Shown: positions 8,727-18,816, numbered from the stretch's first letter. The stretch: DNA of 64,000 nt from Tubiluchus corallicola (GCA_030141605.1 JAQGDQ010000365.1:36505-100504), one strand, 5' to 3'. Notes: a model not told the origin generated them from the letters alone. Numbers and translations are program-made.

Positions 8727-9986
8727 ATGAATAACTTCAAACTTAATACAATAGAGGAAGCTATTAAGGATGTTCGCGAGGGCAGATTCATTATAGTGGT
8801 TGACGATAAGGATCGCGAAAATGAAGGGGATTTTATTGCTGCGGCTGAAAAAATCACTCCTGAGATGGTTAATTTTATGGCTAAAGAGGGGAGGGGGCTG
8901 ATGTGTGTCCCTTTGACAGAAGATAGGTGTGAGGAGCTTGAGCTAAAAATGATGACGGATGAGAATACTTCGCTACATGAAACCCCTTTCACTGTTTCGG
9001 TTGATGCTGTGGGGAGTGATGTTTCAACCGGTATATCTGCTCACGACCGCGCTGTTACGATAAGGAAGCTTGCAGACCCTGATACGAAGCCTGAAGAGTT
9101 GGGGCGTCCAGGCCATATATTTCCCCTCAGGGCCAGGTCGAGAGGAGTATTACGCCGTGCGGGACATACAGAAGCGGCAGTTGATATTTCTAGGCTTGCG
9201 GGGTTAAACCCTGTCGCGGTGCTTATTGAGATAATGAACTCTGACGGAACGATGGCCAGGTTACCTGAGTTAATAAGAATAGCTGAGAAGTTTGATTTAA
9301 AAATAATAAGTATTGCAGATCTGATTGCGTACAGGCTAAAGACAGAGAGCCTTATTGAGCGAGGGGAAGAGGTTCAGCTTCCCACTTCACATGGAAATTT
9401 CAAGTTGATACCTTTTCTTCAGAAATCTACGGGTGTGGAGCACATGGCTCTAATAAAGGGAGAGTGGAGCAGCGATGAAGCGGTTTTGGTACGTGTACAC
9501 TCTTCATGTGCAACTGGCGATATATTTGGCTCTATGCGATGTGAATGTGGTGAGCAGCTGCGTAAAGCGATGGAGCTTATAGAGGAGAAGGGTAAAGGTG
9601 TGATTGTGTACATGCAGCAGGAAGGGCGTGGGATTGGACTGATGAATAAAATAAAGGCATACAAACTACAGGAAGAGGGGTTAGATACGGTGGAGGCAAA
9701 TGTACACCTTGGGTTTGAGCCTGATGAAAGGGATTATGGGGTTGGTGCTCAGATTTTATGCAGCCTGGGGGTAAAGAAGATGCAACTCCTGACAAATAAC
9801 CCTGTAAAGCGTGTTGGGCTTGAGGGATATGGATTGCATATTGAGGGTTCAATACCTATTGAGGTGCAACCCAATGTGTTTAATAAGTTTTATATGAAAA
9901 CCAAGCGCGACAAAATGGGGCACTCTCTCGAAAGTTTTAAGTACAATGAGAAAAGTAACCCCAAGCCGGATATTAAATCTGACTGA
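8727..9986 (+). CDS. ribBA: Bifunctional 3,4-dihydroxy-2-butanone-4-phosphate synthase / GTP cyclohydrolase II
   Basis: It supplies both riboflavin precursors, from ribulose 5-phosphate and from GTP. The N-terminal RibB domain shows [11 protein letters not shown] and RAGHTEA. The C-terminal RibA domain shows [17 protein letters not shown] with the three zinc cysteines, then QQEGRGIGL and NNPVKR. I prefer ATG 8727 ([13 protein letters not shown], 419 residues) because family members begin a few residues before KLNTIEEAI; in-frame ATGs at 8700 and 8721 would add up to nine residues. A short C-terminal tail ([11 protein letters not shown]) follows the RibA domain. The fmt gene starts 29 bases downstream, so the two are probably co-transcribed. 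Confidence 0.93.
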   Translation: MNNFKLNTIEEAIKDVREGRFIIVVDDKDRENEGDFIAAAEKITPEMVNFMAKEGRGLMCVPLTEDRCEELELKMMTDENTSLHETPFTVSVDAVGSDVSTGISAHDRAVTIRKLADPDTKPEELGRPGHIFPLRARSRGVLRRAGHTEAAVDISRLAGLNPVAVLIEIMNSDGTMARLPELIRIAEKFDLKIISIADLIAYRLKTESLIERGEEVQLPTSHGNFKLIPFLQKSTGVEHMALIKGEWSSDEAVLVRVHSSCATGDIFGSMRCECGEQLRKAMELIEEKGKGVIVYMQQEGRGIGLMNKIKAYKLQEEGLDTVEANVHLGFEPDERDYGVGAQILCSLGVKKMQLLTNNPVKRVGLEGYGLHIEGSIPIEVQPNVFNKFYMKTKRDKMGHSLESFKYNEKSNPKPDIKSD

Positions 9987-10015
9987 CCTTTAGTTCTCTG
10001 AAAGCAAGTCAATAA

Positions 10016-10993
10016 ATGAAAGAGAAAGATATTCGTATTGTCTTTATGGGCACGCCTGAGTTTGCTGTTGCTAGCCTTAAAGTTCTTGTTGAAGAAGGGC
10101 ATAATATTGTAGCAGTGGTTACTGCTGTAGATAAACCTGCAGGCAGAGGGGGTAAGTTGAGACAGTCGGCTGTTAAAGCTTATGCCGAACAACAAGGTCT
10201 AAGTGTCCTCCAGCCAAAGAACCTGAAAGCTCCCGAATTTATAGATGAGTTGAGAGAGTTAAATGCCCATTTGCAAATAGTGGTGGCATTTCGTATGCTC
10301 CCCGAAATAGTCTGGGACATGCCACCTATGGGGACGTTTAATTTACACGCTTCACTTCTTCCACAATACAGGGGGGCTGCTCCGTTAAACAGGGTAATAA
10401 TGAATGGAGAAAAGGAGTCTGGCGTTACAACATTCATGTTGTGTCATGAGATTGATACGGGAAATATTCTTTTTAGAGAGCGGGTTGATATTGCTCCGGA
10501 TGAAAATGTGGGGCAATTACACGATAAACTTATGAGTATTGGAGCAGGCCTGATAGTAAAAACCATTCATGCTATTGTCAATGGACTTGTCACCCCAATA
10601 TCCCAAAATGAACTTCTGAAAGGGAGCTCGGAGATAAAATATGCGCCTAAGATATATAGAGGCGACTGCAAGATAAAGTGGGACAGAGAAGGTGAAGCTA
10701 TATATAACCACATAAGAGGGTTAAGCCCTTACCCGGGCTCGTGGACAACATTAGTTTCTGAAGAAGAGTGCAAAAGCGTGGATATGAAAATATTCAACTC
10801 TTCGTTTGTAAGGCATAGCCACAGTCTTGCTCCCGGCACCATTGTTAATGATCATAAAGATGTGCTAAAGATCATGTGCTTAGATGGTTATTTGGAAATA
10901 AAAGACTTGCAGATTACCGGAAAGAAACGCATGAAGGCCGGTGAGTTTATGCGGGGGTTTCATAAGATATGCAATTATAATGCAATAACATAA
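10016..10993 (+). CDS. fmt: Methionyl-tRNA formyltransferase
   Basis: Formylates initiator Met-tRNA with 10-formyl-THF. The 325-residue protein starts with a Rossmann-like strand (IRIVFMGTPEFA) and has the catalytic set Asn109 and His111 in FNLHASLLP and Asp147 in EIDTGN, with the loop SLLPQYRGAAP. A C-terminal OB-like domain follows from about residue 210. Length matches the family. It follows ribBA closely. Confidence 0.95.
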   Translation: MKEKDIRIVFMGTPEFAVASLKVLVEEGHNIVAVVTAVDKPAGRGGKLRQSAVKAYAEQQGLSVLQPKNLKAPEFIDELRELNAHLQIVVAFRMLPEIVWDMPPMGTFNLHASLLPQYRGAAPLNRVIMNGEKESGVTTFMLCHEIDTGNILFRERVDIAPDENVGQLHDKLMSIGAGLIVKTIHAIVNGLVTPISQNELLKGSSEIKYAPKIYRGDCKIKWDREGEAIYNHIRGLSPYPGSWTTLVSEEECKSVDMKIFNSSFVRHSHSLAPGTIVNDHKDVLKIMCLDGYLEIKDLQITGKKRMKAGEFMRGFHKICNYNAIT

Positions 10994-11011
10994 ACAAAAA
11001 GTGCTTGAAAT

Positions 11012-11044
11012 ACTTGCGCTTAAGAGAAAAACAGTCTATATTTG
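11012..11044 (+). promoter_or_regulatory. Predicted Bacteroidetes promoter (CTTG - 21 nt - TATATTTG)
   Basis: CTTG at 11012-11015 precedes TATATTTG at 11037-11044, a full TAnnTTTG match, with a 21-base spacer. It lies just after the fmt stop and 33 bases before the ATG at 11077. This supports a downstream start for the small membrane protein. Confidence 0.55.
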
Positions 11045-11076
11045 TAAATAATAAGATTTATAATTTATTTAGCCTG

Positions 11077-11304
11077 ATGGAGATTATTAAATTAGTTTTG
11101 ATTGCAATAGCACTGATATCAGTATCTGTTTTCTTCTTAACCATACGTACTATTTTAAAAAAAGATGGTAAGTTTCCTGAAACACACGTAGGTAGGAATA
11201 AAGCATTGAGAAAATTAGGTATCGTGTGTGTAAAGTCTTTCGACGAGGCAGAGCAGCAAAAGGCGGCTAAAGAAAAAGAGCTAAAGAATCTAAGAATAGA
11301 ATAG
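11077..11304 (+). CDS. Small single-pass membrane protein, conserved hypothetical
   Basis: A 75-residue protein starting MEIIKLVLIAIALISVSVF. One transmembrane helix (about residues 4-24) is followed by a basic cytoplasmic tail with KFPETHVGRNKALRKLGI and a charged C-terminal helix rich in Ala, Lys and Glu. An in-frame ATG at 11005 exists but would put the predicted promoter inside the gene, so 11077 is chosen. I recognise the layout as a common Bacteroidetes small membrane protein of unknown function. No partner can be inferred. Confidence 0.65.
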   Translation: MEIIKLVLIAIALISVSVFFLTIRTILKKDGKFPETHVGRNKALRKLGIVCVKSFDEAEQQKAAKEKELKNLRIE

Positions 11305-11492
11305 GAAAGTAGCTTTTCACACGCTATAAGCACCGCCTTCGCTAAAGGTTTTGTTATAATTCCAAACTCCTCGTTATTGGGTACGCCGTTTCTGTGCCAA
11401 ATATATTTTTCCATAATCTAGCAAGTTTAATTTCTCTTATTGATTTTATTGGTATATTCTCATTTTTTCTTGAATAGCAAAATAATATTGGA

Positions 11493-12803
11493 GTGAATAG
11501 AGAGATTCTGAGGCTTGCGATTCCTAATATAGTAACCAGCATTACAGTCCCGTTACTTAGCCTTGTTGATATGGCACTGATGGGGCATCTGGACTCCGAG
11601 GTTTATATAGGGGCTATCGCGCTTGGCGGGGTGGTATTTAACTTTTTATACTGGATGTTCAGTTTCTTGCGGATGGGGGCAAGCGGCTTTACTGCGCAGG
11701 CGTATGGGCAAAACAACAGAGAGGAGATACGTCTTCTGCTGGGACGCTCAATGTGCATTGCTGTGCTTTCGGGAATTTTGTTGATTATTCTTCAGCACCC
11801 TATCGCCTGGGTTGCATTTACACTTCTTGAAGGGAGCCCAGAGGTAAAAGCTCTTGCCGGAGAATATTTTTTTGTCAGGATATGGGCTGCACCTGCTACA
11901 ATAGGGCTATATAGCTTAACAGGATGGCTTATTGGTATGCAGAATGCCAAGATTCCTATGGCGATCGCACTCATTGTAAATGTTATAAATATAGTACTTA
12001 GCATGCTATTTGTCCTTGTTTTTAATATGCAGTCGGCAGGGGTTGCATTGAGTACCGTAATATCACAGTATGCAGGATTGTTTATAGGCATTGTATTTCT
12101 GGTGAAGCGCTTTAGAAAAGATCTTCCTCAGTCACTGCTTCAAAGCCTTTTAGACATTAAAGGGCTTAAGCGGTTTCTGTCCGTTAATGGCGATATTTTT
12201 ATACGTACTCTCTGTATTATAGGCGTTTTTACATTTTTCACTTCAAAGTCTGCCGGGACAGGAGACATTACCCTTGCAGTGAATTCCATATTGTTACAGT
12301 TTTTGATGTTTTTTTCTTTTTTTATGGATGGCTTTGCACATGCGGGAGAGGCTATTACCGGCAAATATTTTGGTGCTTTAAACAGAGGGCGGCTTATTCA
12401 TCTTATAAAAAACCTGTTTGGGTGGGGAGTATTTCTTGCTGTAGCCTACTCTACAGCTTACTTTTTTGCTGGAAATGTAATAGTGTCGCTACTGACTGAT
12501 AGTGCTCAGATTAAAGATCATATTTTGCCATTTCTGTGGTGGGCTGCTATAATTCCGCTAACCAGCTTTACTGCTTTTATATGGGATGGTATTTTTATTG
12601 GAGCTATAGCATCAAAAGGCATGCGAAATAGTATGCTGATAGCTACATTCCTATTGTTTATTCCCATCTATTACCTGCTACATGAGCGTTTGGGTAATCA
12701 TGCCCTGTGGCTTGCTATAAATATCTTCTTTTTTGGCAGAGGGGTGCTTCAAACGCTAATGGCCCGAACACATATATACAATAGGTTACCTTTAAAGGGG
12801 TAA
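11493..12803 (+). CDS. MATE family efflux transporter
   Basis: The 436-residue protein has about twelve hydrophobic segments and the MATE N-terminal pattern: LAIPNIVTSITVPLLSLVDM then MGHLDSEVYIGAIALG, and MGASGFTAQAYGQNN in the second to third helices. MATE proteins export cationic drugs or metabolites by Na+ or H+ antiport; the substrate is not predictable here. The only good start is GTG at 11493 (VNREILRLAIPN). It follows the small membrane protein after 188 bases on the same strand, probably with its own promoter. Confidence 0.9.
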   Translation: MNREILRLAIPNIVTSITVPLLSLVDMALMGHLDSEVYIGAIALGGVVFNFLYWMFSFLRMGASGFTAQAYGQNNREEIRLLLGRSMCIAVLSGILLIILQHPIAWVAFTLLEGSPEVKALAGEYFFVRIWAAPATIGLYSLTGWLIGMQNAKIPMAIALIVNVINIVLSMLFVLVFNMQSAGVALSTVISQYAGLFIGIVFLVKRFRKDLPQSLLQSLLDIKGLKRFLSVNGDIFIRTLCIIGVFTFFTSKSAGTGDITLAVNSILLQFLMFFSFFMDGFAHAGEAITGKYFGALNRGRLIHLIKNLFGWGVFLAVAYSTAYFFAGNVIVSLLTDSAQIKDHILPFLWWAAIIPLTSFTAFIWDGIFIGAIASKGMRNSMLIATFLLFIPIYYLLHERLGNHALWLAINIFFFGRGVLQTLMARTHIYNRLPLKG

Positions 12804-12870
12804 ATTCAGTAATTATCCTGTTTTGACGTCAACCCGCAGAGTATGAGCCCTTTGCTGGAAGGTGCATTTT

Positions 12871-12997
12871 GAAACACTTGCAACCCCCATCTTTCTATTA
12901 ATGCTTTGTCAAAACCTTCATTTATGTCGGTAAGCTGCGGTTTTCACTAAAGCTTTTCCTCAATTTGAGTCAATTTACTTTGTTTTGCAAAGGCTTC
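12871..12997 (+). repeat. MITE-like interspersed repeat, near full length (copy 4)
   Basis: Starts GAAACACTTGCAA and ends TTGCAAAGGCTTC, with the core GTCAAAACCTTCATTTATG of the short subtype and CAATTTGAGTCAA near the 3' end. Flanking five bases (ATTTT and ATCAT) agree only partly, so this is probably an older insertion. It separates the MATE gene from ssb. Confidence 0.75.
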
Positions 12998-13085
12998 ATC
13001 ATATGCCAATTATGATGTTTAGACACTTTCTTGAAATCTGGGAAAAAGGTACTTGTTAAAGGACAAGAGTGTTATATTTTTTTAG

Positions 13086-13093
13086 TAGCTTTG
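13086..13093 (+). promoter_or_regulatory. Candidate -7 box of the ssb transcript (TAGCTTTG)
   Basis: TAGCTTTG fits TAnnTTTG and lies 54 bases before the ssb ATG at 13147. No TTTG at the expected -33 spacing is seen. If used, it excludes the more upstream ATG at 13069. Confidence 0.4.
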
Positions 13094-13146
13094 ACACAGC
13101 ACAATTGATGTTTTATTATTTCTGGAAACTAAATAATTTATTTGTT

Positions 13147-13599
13147 ATGGCAGTGAACAAAGCAATCTTACTAGGGAATGTTGGTAAAGATCCTGAGATC
13201 CGGCATCTTGACAACGGTGTTTCTGTTGCTAATTTCACATTGGCAACATCAGAAACGTACACAAATAAAAGTGGAGAAAGAGTAACGAATACTGAGTGGC
13301 ATAACATTGTGTGCTGGAGGGGGCTGGCAACGTTAGCAGAAAACTATATAAAGAAGGGACGCCAGCTTTATGTTGAGGGTAGGCTTAGAACCCGCTCGTA
13401 TGATGGCCAGGACGGCTCAAAAAGATATGTGACAGAAGTTTTTGCAGATGTTGTCCGGCTTTTAGGACGCAAAGATGGTGATACATCTATTGACCAGGGT
13501 AGTAATACAGGTAAGAGCGAGACCGACAATTTACGAGAGGAAGAAGAGCAGTATCAGCAAGTGGATCCTGGCAATAATGGAGATGACTTGCCTTTTTGA
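13147..13599 (+). CDS. ssb: Single-stranded DNA-binding protein
   Basis: SSB binds single-stranded DNA in replication, recombination and repair. The 150-residue protein begins MAVNKAILLGNVGKDPEIR, the usual OB-fold start, continues through NTEWHNIVCWR and YVEGRLRTRSYDGQDG, and ends with the partner-binding acidic tip DDLPF. An upstream in-frame ATG (13069) would add 26 non-conserved residues and is rejected. It heads a ssb-gldE-gldD-pptase run with very short spacers, an order common in Bacteroidetes. Confidence 0.95.
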   Translation: MAVNKAILLGNVGKDPEIRHLDNGVSVANFTLATSETYTNKSGERVTNTEWHNIVCWRGLATLAENYIKKGRQLYVEGRLRTRSYDGQDGSKRYVTEVFADVVRLLGRKDGDTSIDQGSNTGKSETDNLREEEEQYQQVDPGNNGDDLPF

Positions 13600-13617
13600 T
13601 AATTTAATTTTACAAAT

Positions 13618-14976
13618 TTGGACGTAGGTTTGGGTTTTATATCGGGAGCCTTGGGGAACATAGATATATACCCTTTTTCAGTGAAAGTCTTTGTCGGACT
13701 TTTGGTGTTGATAATTCTCATAATTTTCTCTGCGCTGATTTCTGGCTCAGAGGTGGCATTTTTCTCTCTTGAGCCCGGAGATATACATGAACTTAAGAAG
13801 AGTAAAAGAAGTTCTGCCGGCAGAGTATTAAAGCTATTGTCTATACCAGAGAGGTTGTTGGCTACAATATTGATAAGTAATAACTTCATCAATATCTCTA
13901 TTGTTATTATTGCATCATATATTGCAAACTCTATTGTCGATTTAAGTCAGACACCTACAGTTGAGTTTGTCTTGAAGACTATTGTCATCACTTTTTTACT
14001 ACTGCTTTTTGGTGAAATTATTCCGAAAGTTTATGCTACACACTACTCTAAGCTGTTTGCAACAAAAATGTCAGGCTTTCTTATTGCAACAGAGAGAGTA
14101 TTTAGGCCAGTCAATCATATCTTGATTGCTTTTACATCGTTTTCAAACAGGCGGTTACAAAAGTACCAAAAGAATATCTCTGTTGATGATTTATCGAAAG
14201 CCCTTAAGCTCACGGATCAGTCTGAGATATATGAAGATAAGGAGATACTGGAGGGCATTGTAAAGTTTGGGAACAAGAGTGTGAATGAGATAATGTGTTC
14301 GCGTATTGATGTTATGGCTCTTGAGATACAATCGGACTTTGCAACTGTACTTAAGCTGATTAATAAAACCGGTTATTCAAGAATACCTGTGTACACCAAA
14401 ACTTTTGATAATGTGGAGGGTATACTGTACATAAAAGATTTGCTTCCTCATATAAACAAGAAAGGTTCATTCAGATGGCAGGCCTTGATACGTTCTCCAT
14501 TTTTTGTTCCAGAGACAAAAAAGATAGACGATTTGCTGGAAGAGTTTCAAAAGTCAAAAATACATATGGCAGTTGTGGTGGATGAGTATGGTGGGACATC
14601 AGGTATAGTAACGCTGGAGGATGTTCTCGAAGAGGTTGTAGGGGATATTGCAGACGAGTTTGATTATGATAAGCAGGAATTTTATACAAAGATCGGGAAT
14701 AATGAGTTTATTTTTGACGGGAAAACAATGCTCAATGATTTCTATAAAGTTGTAGGCTGTAGTGATAATGTATTTGATGAGGTAAAGGGTGATGCAGATA
14801 CTTTAGCCGGTCTTATTCTTGAGATGAAGGGGGAGATTCCCAAGCGAAATGAAAGGATAGAGCACAAGAATTTTAAGTTCCGTGTAGAGGGTGTCGATTC
14901 CAGAAGGATAACAAAAATAAGAGTTCTGGTAAGGAATTGGCAAAAAATGGAACAAAAGCAGAGTAGGAAAGGATAA
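13618..14976 (+). CDS. gldE: Gliding-associated GldE, CNNM/CorC-like membrane protein with CBS domains
   Basis: The 452-residue protein has an N-terminal DUF21-type membrane domain (about residues 20-160, with SGSEVAFFSLEP and FGEIIPKVYATHYS), a CBS pair (about 220-340, including MAVVVDEYGGTSGIVTLEDVLEE), and a C-terminal CorC/HlyC domain. Family members are linked to cation transport; in gliding Flavobacteria GldE supports the GldD lipoprotein. Its place directly before gldD supports the name. The only workable start is TTG at 13618, 18 bases after ssb; no ATG occurs before the membrane domain. Motility cannot be inferred, since non-gliding Bacteroidetes also carry gldDE. Confidence 0.85.
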   Translation: MDVGLGFISGALGNIDIYPFSVKVFVGLLVLIILIIFSALISGSEVAFFSLEPGDIHELKKSKRSSAGRVLKLLSIPERLLATILISNNFINISIVIIASYIANSIVDLSQTPTVEFVLKTIVITFLLLLFGEIIPKVYATHYSKLFATKMSGFLIATERVFRPVNHILIAFTSFSNRRLQKYQKNISVDDLSKALKLTDQSEIYEDKEILEGIVKFGNKSVNEIMCSRIDVMALEIQSDFATVLKLINKTGYSRIPVYTKTFDNVEGILYIKDLLPHINKKGSFRWQALIRSPFFVPETKKIDDLLEEFQKSKIHMAVVVDEYGGTSGIVTLEDVLEEVVGDIADEFDYDKQEFYTKIGNNEFIFDGKTMLNDFYKVVGCSDNVFDEVKGDADTLAGLILEMKGEIPKRNERIEHKNFKFRVEGVDSRRITKIRVLVRNWQKMEQKQSRKG

Positions 14977-14981
14977 GAAGA

Positions 14982-15569
14982 ATGACATTTAGGGATAAAG
15001 TTTTTTACATCATTATAATATTTCCTGCGCTGATGCTTATGTGTGCGTGTGAAAGGAACTACACTCCAAAGCCACGTGCATTTTACAGGATTACTTTTCC
15101 TGAGAAAAGCTACAAGAATCTCAATTACGAGCTCCCGTACTCTTTTGATATACCTGTATATTCATATGTAGAGCATGTAGATGGATACCACTCTGAGCCG
15201 TTTTGGCTAACAGTGAAAATACCGGATAATAAGGCGGAGATACATATTAGTTACAAGGAGGTTGATAATAATTTGGCTGTGCTAACAGAGGAGTCCAGGT
15301 CGTTGGTGTACAAACACTCAGCAAAGTCCAGTGCGATTGGCGAGCGAATTTTCATTAATGACAGCGAAAAAGTATACGGTATTTTGTATACCATTAAAGG
15401 TAACGCTGCGTCATTGATGCAGTTTTATCTTACCGATAGTGTCAGGCATTTTTTACGTGGGGCATTGTATATAAGAGCAATTCCAAATATTGACAGTTTA
15501 AGGCCTGTTATCAGCTTCTTAGAAGAAGATATGATCAGAATGATGGAGACGGTTGAATGGAAAAACTAG
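14982..15569 (+). CDS. gldD: Gliding-associated lipoprotein GldD
   Basis: A 195-residue lipoprotein with a signal peptide ending LMLMCAC (lipidation at Cys21 or Cys23), then the family start YTPKPRAFYRITFPEKSY and the central HSEPFWLTVKIPDNKAEIHISY. GldD is required for gliding and type IX secretion in Flavobacterium johnsoniae. It lies 5 bases after gldE, so translation is likely coupled. The protein would be anchored in the inner or outer membrane facing the periplasm. Confidence 0.88.
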   Translation: MTFRDKVFYIIIIFPALMLMCACERNYTPKPRAFYRITFPEKSYKNLNYELPYSFDIPVYSYVEHVDGYHSEPFWLTVKIPDNKAEIHISYKEVDNNLAVLTEESRSLVYKHSAKSSAIGERIFINDSEKVYGILYTIKGNAASLMQFYLTDSVRHFLRGALYIRAIPNIDSLRPVISFLEEDMIRMMETVEWKN

Positions 15570-15572
15570 ATA

Positions 15573-16220
15573 ATGCCTTTAAGCTATATTAAGAAGATAG
15601 ATAGCGGGTTTATTGGTGTATGGAAAATAGGTGAGAGTCTTGATGAGCTTCTCCGCTTGGCTGATCTTACATTTAAAGATGAAGAGAAGCTTTCTAAGAT
15701 AACCAATATACAGCGCAAGCGCGAATGGCTGGCTTCTCGCGTTCTATTGGATAGAGTGTTGGGGATGAAAGTGGTGATAGGGTATAAGTCCAATGGCTCT
15801 CCTTTTCTTCAAAACGCCTCTTTTAATATTAGTATTTCCCATTCTGCGGATTTTGCTGCGATAGTGCTACATAAAAAATACATTCCAGGCTTAGATATAG
15901 AAAGAGTTACCCGCCCGGTCGGGAATATTGCTTCCCGCTTTATGTCTCAATATGAGTTGGCTTCATATGAGTTGGATGAGAAAAAGCAGGATGTTAATAA
16001 ACTGCTTATTTACTGGTGTGCTAAGGAGGCTGTGTTTAAGATGCTCCATCGTTTGGAAGTAAATTTTTCAGAGCAAATAGAGGTGCTCCCTTTTAAAGTA
16101 GAGGGGAATAATGGGAGTTTGAGAGCTTTTTACAAAAGAGGGAATTCCAGGTATGAAGTTGAGCTTCATTATAGTTTTGTTGAGGATAACATTATGGTTT
16201 GGGGAGTGAGATGCTTCTAA
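15573..16220 (+). CDS. 4'-phosphopantetheinyl transferase superfamily protein
   Basis: Transfers phosphopantetheine from CoA to a carrier protein. The 215-residue protein has ISHS (88-91), the Mg-binding pair Asp108 and Glu110 in GLDIERV, and WCAKEAVFK (148-156), the three Sfp/AcpS superfamily motifs. The size places it in the Sfp-like class rather than trimeric AcpS. It starts 3 bases after gldD, so it belongs to the ssb-gldE-gldD operon. The carrier protein it serves is not in this window. Confidence 0.88.
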   Translation: MPLSYIKKIDSGFIGVWKIGESLDELLRLADLTFKDEEKLSKITNIQRKREWLASRVLLDRVLGMKVVIGYKSNGSPFLQNASFNISISHSADFAAIVLHKKYIPGLDIERVTRPVGNIASRFMSQYELASYELDEKKQDVNKLLIYWCAKEAVFKMLHRLEVNFSEQIEVLPFKVEGNNGSLRAFYKRGNSRYEVELHYSFVEDNIMVWGVRCF

Positions 16221-16393
16221 AATGTTATTATACAGGTAGAGCTCTTTCAGTACAGATATTTTATGGTGTTTTATGCAGATAAAGTAGCGGATTGGCTGCT
16301 GAGGTTTTCGCAAGGTGTTATATTTTACCCCAGATTGAGCATAATTCTTTACTTTTGTGGTTCTTGTTTAAAGAGATATACATTTTATCGCAG

Positions 16394-17764
16394 ATGATAC
16401 AAAAACTTTCAATTCCAAAAGGGACTCGGGACTTTTCTCCTGTTGAAATGGTGAACAGGAACTATATATTTAATACTATTAAAGATGTTTTTTCCATGTA
16501 TGGTTTTCAGCCAATTGAAACACCTGCGATGGAGAACCTTTCAACGCTGATGGGGAAGTATGGGGAGGAGGGGGACAGGCTTCTTTTCAGGATTCTCAAT
16601 TCCGGAGATTTTATGTCCAAGGTGGGAGAAGAGGAGCTGTGTGAGTGCAATTCAGCAAAACTGGCAGGCAAAATCTCTGAAAAGGGGTTGAGGTATGACC
16701 TTACAGTGCCTTTTGCCCGGTATGTGGCTCAGCATCGCAATGACATTGTGTTTCCGTTCAGGCGCTATCAGATACAACCTGTATGGAGAGCTGATCGCCC
16801 ACAGAAGGGGCGTTATCGCGAGTTTTACCAGTGTGATGTTGATATTATTGGCTCCAACTCACTTCTGAATGAGGTAGAGCTTATACAAGTTGCGGGTGAG
16901 GTTTTTAGAAGGCTGAAGTTAGATGTGGCGATAAAGCTGAACAATAGAAAGATACTTACAGGGATTGTTGAAACAATTGGTGAAGAGAGTCGAATTACGG
17001 ATATTATTGTAGCGATAGATAAGTTGCCAAAGATAGGGATTGAGAAGGTTAAGGAAGAGCTTGCGGCAAAGAGTATATCCAAGGCGGGCATTGAGAAGCT
17101 GCAGCCTATACTCAATATAGGCGGGACAAATGAGGAGAGGTTACGAGATATTGAGAAGGCTATTTCTGGCTCAAAAATAGGAGCCCAGGGGGTGAGTGAG
17201 GTAAGGGGTATTTTAGAATATGTTGATAACCTACCTGTTGGTTCAAGTCTGGAGGTTGACTTTACATTGGCCCGTGGGCTTAATTATTATACGGGGGCTA
17301 TTTTTGAGGTCGTTTCTAAAGATGTTGAGATAGGTTCTATCACCGGAGGCGGGCGCTACGATAATCTGACTGGTATATTCGGGCTCCCGGATGTTTCAGG
17401 AGTTGGAATATCGTTTGGAGCAGATCGCATATATGATGTTATGAGCCAACTTGATATTTTTACGAAAGAGAGTGTAGTTGCAAGCAGGGTGATGTTTGTG
17501 AACTTTGGTGCAGAGGAAGAGAAATACTGCCTTTCTGTTCTTTCTAAGTTACGTGCTGCGGGGATAAGTGGGGAGCTGTATCCTGAGGCGGCAAAGATGA
17601 AAAAGCAGATGAGTTATGCCAATCGGAAAGGAGTTCTTTTTGTAGCTCTTGCAGGCAGCTCTGAGATGGAGGAGGACACTGTTACTTTAAAAAATATGAA
17701 AACAGGCGAGCAGTTAAAAGTTACACCTGACGAGATTGTGCATGCCATAATGAAGCATGCGTAA
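16394..17764 (+). CDS. hisS: Histidyl-tRNA synthetase
   Basis: Class II synthetase charging tRNA-His, 456 residues from ATG 16394 ([16 protein letters not shown], the standard start). Motif 2 is visible in [20 protein letters not shown], HisA in [10 protein letters not shown], HisB in [10 protein letters not shown], and motif 3 in [13 protein letters not shown]-terminal anticodon-binding domain follows. An upstream in-frame TTG at 16292 would add 34 residues unlike any HisRS and is not used. The gene converges with the Spy-like gene 27 bases away. Confidence 0.96.
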   Translation: MIQKLSIPKGTRDFSPVEMVNRNYIFNTIKDVFSMYGFQPIETPAMENLSTLMGKYGEEGDRLLFRILNSGDFMSKVGEEELCECNSAKLAGKISEKGLRYDLTVPFARYVAQHRNDIVFPFRRYQIQPVWRADRPQKGRYREFYQCDVDIIGSNSLLNEVELIQVAGEVFRRLKLDVAIKLNNRKILTGIVETIGEESRITDIIVAIDKLPKIGIEKVKEELAAKSISKAGIEKLQPILNIGGTNEERLRDIEKAISGSKIGAQGVSEVRGILEYVDNLPVGSSLEVDFTLARGLNYYTGAIFEVVSKDVEIGSITGGGRYDNLTGIFGLPDVSGVGISFGADRIYDVMSQLDIFTKESVVASRVMFVNFGAEEEKYCLSVLSKLRAAGISGELYPEAAKMKKQMSYANRKGVLFVALAGSSEMEEDTVTLKNMKTGEQLKVTPDEIVHAIMKHA

Positions 17765-17791
17765 GCTTTAGGGTGAATCTTTCTTGTGCTT

Positions 17792-18253
17792 CTACTGCTT
17801 TTTCTCCCGCCCTCTGTACTCTTTCACAAGGTGCGACCTGAATTTACCCTCAATGATATGAATAAGAGCAGCTTTGTAGGGAGTCAGTATCTCTTTAAAC
17901 TTTTTGTTATAAGATATCACTAATTCCGCCTCTTTCATCTGCAGGTTGGCTAGATGATCAGGAATATCCAATAACTCTTTTTCATTCAGTTTTTTAATAT
18001 TATCACCACTACATTTTTCCCACAACTCCCTTCTCTCTTTGTGGAGCTCAATTCTCTCTTTTTCCAGTTGATTATACACTGGCCAGAACTTTTCTGCCTC
18101 CTCAGGCGTCAGGTCCATTTTTTCTGTTATGAACGCTATTTTTTTAGATTTATACAAATCCATGTCCAGCCGTCCCTTTTTTGTGTGCTGGGCAAAAGAG
18201 TAATGGCTTACAAGCAATAGGGTGATCGATATAAAGCATTTAAACATAGTCAC
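17792..18253 (-). CDS. Periplasmic Spy/CpxP-like LTxxQ-type protein
   Basis: A 153-residue secreted helical protein with an N-terminal signal peptide (first about 21 residues, before QHTKK). It contains the segment MDLTPEEAEKFWPVYNQLEKER, the LTPEEA variant of the LTxxQ motif, then a long charged helix. The fold is that of Spy and CpxP, periplasmic chaperones or stress sensors. It is the last gene of a probable three-gene unit with an ECF sigma factor and a membrane protein, a frequent Bacteroidetes arrangement. A role in sensing or buffering envelope stress is inferred from that context. Confidence 0.7.
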   Translation of the reverse strand: MTMFKCFISITLLLVSHYSFAQHTKKGRLDMDLYKSKKIAFITEKMDLTPEEAEKFWPVYNQLEKERIELHKERRELWEKCSGDNIKKLNEKELLDIPDHLANLQMKEAELVISYNKKFKEILTPYKAALIHIIEGKFRSHLVKEYRGREKKQ

Positions 18254-18274
18254 TAAAATTAAGCTATTTTGTTA

Positions 18275-18760
18275 TTATTCCCAAATAATTTCATAGTCAG
18301 AAAAGTTTAAAGAGATGTATTTCTCAAGATCGGCTGAGGCAAATTCCTGCTGTTGTGTTCTCCATTCGTCCATTATCGCCAAGAACTGGCATTCGGAGAG
18401 CATCTCTTTGCAATATTCTGCATACAGGTTGTTGTGGAGTGTGTCGGGAACAGGAGTGCCTGCGTAGTAGTATCTGTTATAAGTTTGACCAAAAGGCAGG
18501 CTGAGGATTGTAATAAAGCTGGAGAGCATGATGAAAATGATAAGAGCACGCCCAAGGTTAGCGGTTTTCCACTTTAGCCAGGAAGGCGTTAAATGTACCA
18601 ACCAATCCAGCAGTCCTGTTTTGGCCCTGGTGCTGTGTTCTTCTCTAACGCGATCTTTCAATACTTCAGAGAAAGAATCAAAATACCCTTCCGGCACCTG
18701 AAATGGGGCCTCTTTTTTAATGTCGGAGAGAGTAACTCTTTTTTTGTTATGTGTCATCAC
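18275..18760 (-). CDS. Putative anti-sigma-like single-pass membrane protein
   Basis: The 161-residue protein has a cytoplasmic N-terminal part with KKEAPFQVPEGYFDSFSEVL, a motif seen in Bacteroidetes proteins encoded after ECF sigma factors, one transmembrane helix (about residues 70-92, LGRALIIFIMLSSFITIL), and a short periplasmic tail. It follows the sigma gene by 56 bases and precedes the Spy-like gene by 21 bases. It lacks a recognisable zinc anti-sigma motif, so its role as the cognate anti-sigma factor is an inference from topology and position. Confidence 0.6.
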   Translation of the reverse strand: MMTHNKKRVTLSDIKKEAPFQVPEGYFDSFSEVLKDRVREEHSTRAKTGLLDWLVHLTPSWLKWKTANLGRALIIFIMLSSFITILSLPFGQTYNRYYYAGTPVPDTLHNNLYAEYCKEMLSECQFLAIMDEWRTQQQEFASADLEKYISLNFSDYEIIWE

Positions 18761-18816
18761 TAATAAGTCTTTACGAGTAGTTAGTTGATTATTTGACTAT
18801 TTACAGCTCTATAGGT